This document shows positions 6,664 to 10,811 of a stretch of DNA of 10,811 nucleotides, in pieces. Source of the stretch: Pseudomonadota bacterium (GTDB lineage Bacteria > Pseudomonadota > Gammaproteobacteria > Burkholderiales > Burkholderiaceae_B); contig JAEWFK010000019.1 in the NCBI GenBank assembly GCA_023388835.1, positions 1-10,811 on the forward strand, read 5' to 3'. The notes beneath the pieces were generated by a model. It was not told the origin of the DNA. It worked only from the letters and a program-made list of their open reading frames with translations, and made no database searches. Within the stretch, counting starts at the first letter, position 1, and each line of letters starts with the position of its first letter. The translations under genes were made by a program, and so were the position numbers.

Positions 6664-7643
6664 CAATGCGCCCCTTTGCGGTGAATGCGCAAGCGCGGAT
6701 CCACCACGAAATAGAGCATGTCCACCATGAGGTTGATGACGACGAAGATCAATGCAATGAGACAGAGATAGGCGGCCATGACCGGAATGTCGGCGAACTG
6801 GACCGCCTGAATGAACAGCAGGCCCATGCCGGGCCATTGGAAAACGGTTTCGGTCACGATGGCGAAGGCGATGATGCCGCCCAGCTGCAAGCCGGTGATC
6901 GTGATGACCGGCACAAGCGTATTCTTCAGGGCATGGCCGAAATGGATGGCTCGCCGGGACAGCCCCCTTGCGCGGGCGAACTTGATGTAGTCCTGGCGCA
7001 GAACCTCCAGCATTTCCGAACGGACCAGCCGCAAGATCAAGGTAAGCTGGAACAGCGAAAGCGTAATCGCCGGCAGTATCAGGTGTTTCCAGCCGTTGGC
7101 CGTGAGCAGGCCGGTGCTCCACCAGCCAAGATCGATGGTCTCGCCCCGGCCATAGCTTGGAAGCCAGCCGAGCATCACCGCAAAAACCAGGATGAGCAAA
7201 ATGCCGATCAGGAAGGTCGGCAGCGAGACCCCGAGCAAGGAGAGAGCCAAGATCAGCTGCGAAAGCCGCCCCTTGCGGTTCAACGCCGTGTAGACTCCCA
7301 GTGGGAGGCCGACGGCCAGCGCGAGCATGGCCGCCACGACTGAGAGCTCGACAGTGGCGGGCAACCGATCGGCGAGAAGGGACGAAACGCTCTGCCCCTG
7401 GCGCAGCGAGAGTCCGAAATCGCCTTGGACCGCATTGCCTACAAATCGCGCGAACTGTATGGGGGCAGGTTGGTCCAAGCCGAGCTGCCCGCGCAGGTCG
7501 ATGCGGTCCTGCTCGGTGGCATCCTGCCCCAGCATGATGGTGACAGGGTCACCGACATACTGGAAGAGGACGAATGCGATCAATGCAACGGAAAGCATTA
7601 CGCCCACTGCCTGCAGCAGTCGACGCAGGATGAAAAAACCCAT
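6663..7643 (-). CDS. dppB: Peptide ABC importer, inner-membrane permease B
   Basis: A 326-residue permease that pairs with permease C to form the transmembrane channel. It begins MGFFILRRLL with helix 1 at about 10-30, as usual for DppB. A periplasmic region follows (31-95), including GDFGLSLRQGQSV (74-86), with further helices at about 98-121, 128-160, 187-207, 243-263 and 285-313. The EAA-type coupling loop is DYIKFARARGLSRRAI (218-233). It ends in VVDPRLR, the standard C-terminal motif. The start at 7643 is 17 bases after the substrate-binding protein stop. That spacer carries no clear Shine-Dalgarno sequence but has TGACAC twice (one copy formed by the stop codon itself), so initiation is probably weak or coupled. 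Confidence 0.93.
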   Translation of the reverse strand: MGFFILRRLLQAVGVMLSVALIAFVLFQYVGDPVTIMLGQDATEQDRIDLRGQLGLDQPAPIQFARFVGNAVQGDFGLSLRQGQSVSSLLADRLPATVELSVVAAMLALAVGLPLGVYTALNRKGRLSQLILALSLLGVSLPTFLIGILLILVFAVMLGWLPSYGRGETIDLGWWSTGLLTANGWKHLILPAITLSLFQLTLILRLVRSEMLEVLRQDYIKFARARGLSRRAIHFGHALKNTLVPVITITGLQLGGIIAFAIVTETVFQWPGMGLLFIQAVQFADIPVMAAYLCLIALIFVVINLMVDMLYFVVDPRLRIHRKGAH

Positions 7644-7660
7644 GAAGTGTCAGTACCGTG

Positions 7661-9232
7661 TCAGTCTATGGTGACCCATTCCATGGTGAGCCGGTTATCG
7701 GCGCGGTGGACCACGTTCACGTTCTTGCCCATGGCCCATGGGATGACCTGATCATGCAGGGGAATGTGCCCGTACTCGCTCGCGTGGATCTCAAGCGCTT
7801 TACGGATGGCCGCGGTCCGTTTGGCGTCGTCGGTTTCGGTCTTCACCTGGTCGATGAGGGCATCTACTTCGGCATTGGAGTAATTGCCGTAGTTGAAGGA
7901 GCCGTCGGCGCCTTCACCTTTGCTGCGCAGCAGGCTTTGCAGGGTATATAGCGCATCGAAAGTGGGCACGCCCCAACCGAAAAGGTAGGCACTGGTGTCG
8001 TAGTTCTGGACCTTGGGGAAGTAGGTGGCGCGCGGCATGGCATTGAGCTGTGCCTTGACGCCCACCCGCGCCCACATGGCGACCAGGGCCTGGCAGATGG
8101 CTTCGTCGTTGATGTAGCGGTTGTTGGGGCAGTCCAGCGTGAAAGACAGCTTGTCGGCGTAACCGGCTTCGCTCAGAAGCTGCTTGGCCCGTTCGGCATC
8201 GAAGGACTGGCGCTTGGCCAGGTCTTCGGACCATCCGTTCACCTGTGGCGCGATCATGGTTCCGGTGGGAGCGGACAGCCCCCGCATGACGGCTTTTTTC
8301 AGGGCTTCGACATCAATGGCGCGATACAGGGCCTCGCGCACGCGCACGTCGGCGAACGGATTGGAACCCTTCACGGACGAGTATTTAAGCTCGGGGCTTT
8401 TTTGATCGAGCCCCAGATAGATGGTGCGGTATTCGTTGCCTTCGACGACTTTCGCCTGTTGGCGTAGGCGGTCAAGGTCTTGCGCCGCTGGATCGAGCAC
8501 GAAATCAATCTCACCGGACAGCAGGGCGGCGGTGCGTGTGGCGTTTTGCTTGATGGGCGTGTAGGTGACTTTGGTCACGTTGCCCTTTTTATCGGCCTTG
8601 CCCCACCAGTCGGTGTTCTCCTCGAACACGGTGCGGACGTCGACTTCGCGCGAAACCAGCTTGTACGGCCCGGTACCATTGGTGTTGCGGGCGGAGAAGG
8701 TTTCTTCCTTCTTGGAGAAGTCCTGCGGTTGGGCGGCATTGTTCTTTTCCGCCCAGTCACGGTTCATGATGAACACGTTGGTGAGCTGCCTGAGCAGGAC
8801 AGGGTTCGGGCCTTCCGTTTCGATTTCCACCGTGTGGCCGTCGACGGCGCGAACGTCTTTGATGCCGTTGACGTAAGCCTTGAAGTGGGACGTAGGCGCC
8901 ATGGCGCGCTTCACGGAAAACACTACGTCGTCGGCTTCGAAGGGGGCGCCGTCGTGGAACTTGACGTTCTCGCGCAGCGTGAACCGCCACAGCGTGGGGC
9001 TGGGCTGCTCCCATGCGGTCGCCAAGCCGGGAGCAAGTTCGAACTGCTCGTTGTACTGGACCAGCGGCTCGTAGACGTAGCTGGAACCTGCGATGGTCAA
9101 GCCCTCGTTTTGAGCATGAGGATCCATGGTAAGGATATCGCCCTGGCTAGCCCAGTGCAGCGGTTTGGTATGGCCGGCGACCGGCACGAGTACGGCGGCG
9201 GCCACGGCAGTGGCAATGAGCGTGCGACGCAT
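7661..9232 (-). CDS. Periplasmic substrate-binding protein of the peptide/nickel family (SBP family 5)
   Basis: The extracytoplasmic receptor of the importer, 523 residues. Residues 1-20 are a Sec signal peptide (MRRTL, a hydrophobic run, cleavage likely after VAG at 18-20). No lipobox cysteine is present, so it should be soluble in the periplasm. Family 5 hallmarks are WRFTLRENVKFHDGAPF (82-98) with DDVVFSVKR (101-109), NGTGPY (185-190) and NPFADVRVREAL (291-302). C368 and C380 flank the distinctive DCPNNRYINDEAIC stretch (367-380). This marks a DppA/OppA-like subgroup rather than E. coli DppA proper, so I give no symbol. The ATG at 9232 has AAGGA (9245-9241) 8 bases upstream. It is the first gene of the operon, the usual position for the most highly expressed subunit. 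The ligand is probably a short peptide, unproven. Confidence 0.93.
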   Translation of the reverse strand: MRRTLIATAVAAAVLVPVAGHTKPLHWASQGDILTMDPHAQNEGLTIAGSSYVYEPLVQYNEQFELAPGLATAWEQPSPTLWRFTLRENVKFHDGAPFEADDVVFSVKRAMAPTSHFKAYVNGIKDVRAVDGHTVEIETEGPNPVLLRQLTNVFIMNRDWAEKNNAAQPQDFSKKEETFSARNTNGTGPYKLVSREVDVRTVFEENTDWWGKADKKGNVTKVTYTPIKQNATRTAALLSGEIDFVLDPAAQDLDRLRQQAKVVEGNEYRTIYLGLDQKSPELKYSSVKGSNPFADVRVREALYRAIDVEALKKAVMRGLSAPTGTMIAPQVNGWSEDLAKRQSFDAERAKQLLSEAGYADKLSFTLDCPNNRYINDEAICQALVAMWARVGVKAQLNAMPRATYFPKVQNYDTSAYLFGWGVPTFDALYTLQSLLRSKGEGADGSFNYGNYSNAEVDALIDQVKTETDDAKRTAAIRKALEIHASEYGHIPLHDQVIPWAMGKNVNVVHRADNRLTMEWVTID

Positions 9233-9240
9233 GAGGCGGA

Positions 9241-9267
9241 TCCTTACGAAAGGTTGAATCGTAAGGA
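9241..9267. promoter_or_regulatory. 27-bp dyad over transcription start and ribosome site of the importer operon
   Basis: TCCTTACGA (9241-9249) and its exact reverse complement TCGTAAGGA (9259-9267) are separated by 9 bases. On the minus strand the downstream arm contains the Shine-Dalgarno AAGGA of the substrate-binding protein, and the upstream arm touches the predicted -10. The centre falls near +7. It could be a repressor operator. If transcription starts further upstream than predicted, it could instead be an RNA hairpin hiding the ribosome site. Confidence 0.6.
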
Positions 9268-9296
9268 ATATAGGAAATGTGCAACAGGACGGTCAA
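9267..9296 (-). promoter_or_regulatory. Sigma70-like promoter of the importer operon
   Basis: On the minus strand TTGACC (9296-9291, 5 of 6 consensus positions) and TATATT (9272-9267, 5 of 6) are separated by 18 bases. Transcription would begin near 9260, giving a leader of about 28 bases before the ATG at 9232. This is the best promoter match I see in the window. It lies 113 bases from the start codon of the divergent gene at 9409. Confidence 0.6.
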
Positions 9297-9408
9297 CCAT
9301 GTGTTTATACCTATACGGCATACTTCCTGATCTATATGGCCGGGAGTATTCAACGCCACGGCATGTCAGTTGCTCGAGAAGCATCATCCAAGGCAACAGG
9401 GGACGGCG

Positions 9409-9939
9409 ATGGCATGGCAAGCACTTTTCGGCGAGAAGGCGACGACGAAGCTGGCGGGTTTCTTCGACACGGAGCAGCAGTTGGAGACGGTGTCCTCGGA
9501 GCTGCGCCGCGTGAGCGGCCTGCAGAACCCGCAGCTGTGGGTGGTCCATCCCTATGACAGCAACTTTGAGCGCAAGCTTGAGCCGGAAACTCAGGGAGTG
9601 GCTCGCACGGCGGTAAAAGCTCATTTGGTGCTGGGAGCCGTGGGCCTCGTACTGGGGGTTGCGCTATGGGCGGTGCTCTACGCGATCGGGATACCCGCCA
9701 TACAATCCTCTCCTTATTACAGCGCAAGCGTCATCGTGGCCTTTGCGACAGTGGCAGGCATGCTGCTGGGCGGGCTCGTGACCGCGCGCCCCGATCACCA
9801 ACTGGTTATTCGGGCAGTCGAACAAGCCAGCAAAGACGGTCGCTGGTCTCTCGTGATGCACCCGCGCGACGAAGCACAATGCAAGTCAGCGGAATCGGTA
9901 CTGGCTGCAGCGAAGGTGGAGACTGCCCGAACGATATGA
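9409..9939 (+). CDS. Two-helix membrane protein of unknown function
   Basis: A 176-residue protein that I do not recognise by name. Residues 1-71 are soluble and include FFDTEQQLETVSSELRRVSG (18-37), which reads as a beta-strand-turn-helix unit. Helix 1 spans about 72-95 and helix 2 about 104-125, joined by a short loop (IPAIQSSPYYS). Residues 126-176 are soluble again and contain LVIRAVEQASKDGRWSLVMHP (132-152), another helix-strand unit. So two cytoplasmic half-domains flank a helical hairpin, a layout resembling general-stress-type small membrane proteins. That comparison is impressionistic. The ATG at 9409 is chosen because AGGGGA (9398-9403) lies 5 bases upstream; an in-frame TTG at 9370 has no such support. 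It is divergent from the importer operon and shares its 176-base control region. The downstream chemoreceptor is on the same strand. Confidence 0.85.
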   Translation: MAWQALFGEKATTKLAGFFDTEQQLETVSSELRRVSGLQNPQLWVVHPYDSNFERKLEPETQGVARTAVKAHLVLGAVGLVLGVALWAVLYAIGIPAIQSSPYYSASVIVAFATVAGMLLGGLVTARPDHQLVIRAVEQASKDGRWSLVMHPRDEAQCKSAESVLAAAKVETARTI

Positions 9940-9982
9940 AACGCAGACGCTTCGAACTGGGCCCTGAATTCCGTTCTTTGCT

Positions 9983-9994
9983 AGGGTTAACCCT
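9983..9994. repeat. 12-bp perfect palindrome AGGGTTAACCCT
   Basis: The palindrome lies 43 bases after the stop of the two-helix protein gene. The octamer CCCTGAAT occurs at 9962-9969 and again at 9991-9998, the second copy sharing the right half of the palindrome. With no loop and no U-tract it is a poor terminator and would better suit a dimeric regulator upstream of the chemoreceptor. It may also be chance. Confidence 0.4.
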
Positions 9995-10008
9995 GAATCA
10001 TCTGTGAA

Positions 10009-10045
10009 ATAATCCGGCTTTACCATTAGTAAAGTGATTATCCGG
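10009..10045 (+). promoter_or_regulatory. Hairpin flanked by direct repeats abutting the chemoreceptor start codon
   Basis: CTTTAC (10018-10023) and GTAAAG (10029-10034) form a perfect 6-bp stem with loop CATTA. It is bracketed by the near-identical nonamers ATAATCCGG (10009-10017) and ATTATCCGG (10037-10045), the second ending directly at the ATG. No Shine-Dalgarno sequence is visible in this leader, so the structure sits where ribosome recruitment is decided. No convincing sigma70 or FliA-type promoter could be placed in 9940-10045. Confidence 0.45.
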
Positions 10046-10811
10046 ATGTTCAGGAACTTACAGATTTCGAGGGCGATGCTCGCATTTGCAGGCGCCTTCC
10101 TATGCTTTCAGGCTTTGCTCGGGGGCCTTGGATACTACGCCATGGAGCGCGTGAACGGCGATCTGCGCACCTTCTATCGAGATGCCGTGCAACGATCAGA
10201 TGCGATCAATGCGGCGTCGCTTTCCCTCGTTGCCGCGCGTACTGATCTGAGCCGCTACTCATCGCGTGTCTCGCAAGGCAAGGCGAACGACACCTCCTCC
10301 TTGCTCACGGCACGCCGGCATCTGGACGAGGCTCGTGCCAGCTTTGCGCGTTACGAAGCCACGCTTGACGAACAAGACCGTCAGGCCCATGCGTCCCTCA
10401 TCGGCGCCTTCCAGAACTACCGCAGCAATCTGGAAGGCGTGGACCGCGTGCTGGTAGCGGGCGATATGGAAGCCTATATGAAGCAGGGCACACAGGGCGT
10501 GCAGGACGCCTATATGAAGGCGCGCGCCGAGTTCGCCGGCATGTCCGAGGCGGAGACGAAGGCGACGGTCGTTGGTGCCGCTCGTTTCCACGAAACCTTC
10601 ATTCTTGCGCTGGTCGTTCTTCTCGCTTGTAGCTTGCTGCTGACGGTCGGCATGAATCTGATGGTGCAGCGCCGCGTGGTGCAGCCGCTCCGGGAGGCGG
10701 GAGAGCTGTTCAAGCGCATCGCCGGCGGCGACCTGACTCATACCGTGGTGCAACGGGGCCGCAATGAGGTCGACGCTCTGTTCGGTTCCATGATCGCCAT
10801 GCAGGAGAGCC
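10046..10811 (+). CDS. Methyl-accepting chemotaxis protein (Tar/Tsr type), C-terminus beyond window
   Basis: The first 255 residues of an inner-membrane chemoreceptor that signals to CheA/CheW. TM1 lies at about 10-32, the periplasmic four-helix ligand domain at 33-182, TM2 at about 184-207 and a HAMP linker from about 208 onward (VVQPLREAGELF, then GGDLTHTV). The signalling tip is outside the window. The ligand-binding residues of E. coli Tar are preserved. R65, R70 and R74 (in ARTDLSRYSSR) have the spacing of Tar R64, R69 and R73. Y144, Q147 and T149 (in AYMKQGTQG) match Tar Y149, Q152 and T154. Direct binding of an amino acid such as aspartate or serine is therefore likely. The first ATG gives a standard receptor N-terminus (MFRNLQI); a second ATG at 10076 would truncate TM1. 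The start lacks a visible Shine-Dalgarno sequence. Confidence 0.93.
   Translation, partial: MFRNLQISRAMLAFAGAFLCFQALLGGLGYYAMERVNGDLRTFYRDAVQRSDAINAASLSLVAARTDLSRYSSRVSQGKANDTSSLLTARRHLDEARASFARYEATLDEQDRQAHASLIGAFQNYRSNLEGVDRVLVAGDMEAYMKQGTQGVQDAYMKARAEFAGMSEAETKATVVGAARFHETFILALVVLLACSLLLTVGMNLMVQRRVVQPLREAGELFKRIAGGDLTHTVVQRGRNEVDALFGSMIAMQES

Noticed and set aside
6664..7122. N-terminal extension of permease C inside the permease B gene
   Set aside because: The extension is rich in histidine, arginine and proline and is out of frame with a real gene. The TGATG junction and AAAGGGG ribosome site fix the start at 6663.
8480..9514. Long plus-strand open frame (344 codons) opposite the substrate-binding protein
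   Set aside because: It lies almost wholly opposite a well-supported gene, has no ribosome site and no recognisable domain. GC-rich coding DNA commonly leaves the opposite strand open.
1..10811. Novel defence, mobile or CRISPR-type system
   Set aside because: Almost every base is explained by housekeeping, transport, envelope or sensing genes. No integrase, transposase, phage gene, spaced repeat array or tRNA was seen.

Overview
The window looks like ordinary chromosomal DNA from a GC-rich Gram-negative bacterium. It holds stand-alone ribA, a five-gene peptide-type ABC importer operon, a GT39-type membrane glycosyltransferase, an AzoR-type azoreductase and a Tar/Tsr-type chemoreceptor. The codon bias (strong G/C at third positions) and protein styles suggest a beta-proteobacterium of the order Burkholderiales (for example Alcaligenaceae or Burkholderiaceae). 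A xanthomonad-like gamma-proteobacterium cannot be excluded. This placement is inference from style, not from a database match.

Layout. Positions 1-376 (minus) hold the N-terminal 125 residues of a secreted protein of unknown function, cut by the window edge. A 264-base divergent spacer separates it from ribA (641-1321, plus; GTP cyclohydrolase II). A perfect 24-bp palindrome lies between ribA and the convergent azoR (1388-2038, minus). Upstream of azoR on the minus strand are a GT39-like membrane glycosyltransferase (2189-3727) and then the ABC importer genes. In transcription order the importer reads: substrate-binding protein (9232-7661), permease B (7643-6663), permease C (6663-5749), ATPase D (5747-4764), ATPase F (4767-3766). 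Their junctions are 17 bases, a 1-base overlap (TGATG), a 1-base gap and a 4-base overlap (ATGA), so they form one tightly coupled operon. The glycosyltransferase follows 38 bases later and may be its last gene. azoR probably has its own promoter.

A good sigma70-like promoter (TTGACC, 18 bases, TATATT) sits just upstream of the importer. A 27-bp dyad (9-bp arms, 9-bp spacer) runs from the edge of the -10 element over the transcription start to the Shine-Dalgarno sequence, so it is a strong candidate operator or translational switch. Divergent from the importer is a 176-residue two-helix membrane protein of unknown function (9409-9939, plus). Then comes the N-terminal part of a methyl-accepting chemotaxis protein (10046 to the window end, plus), whose sensor domain keeps all six residues expected for direct amino-acid binding in E. 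coli Tar.

Together, positions 3766-10811 could couple uptake of peptides to sensing of amino acids, but that link rests on neighbourhood only. I found no RNA genes, insertion sequences, CRISPR array, phage genes or convincingly new defence-type system. The most useful leads are small-scale: the dyad at the importer promoter, the hairpin and repeats against the chemoreceptor start codon, the 19-bp tandem duplication before the glycosyltransferase, and the two uncharacterised proteins.
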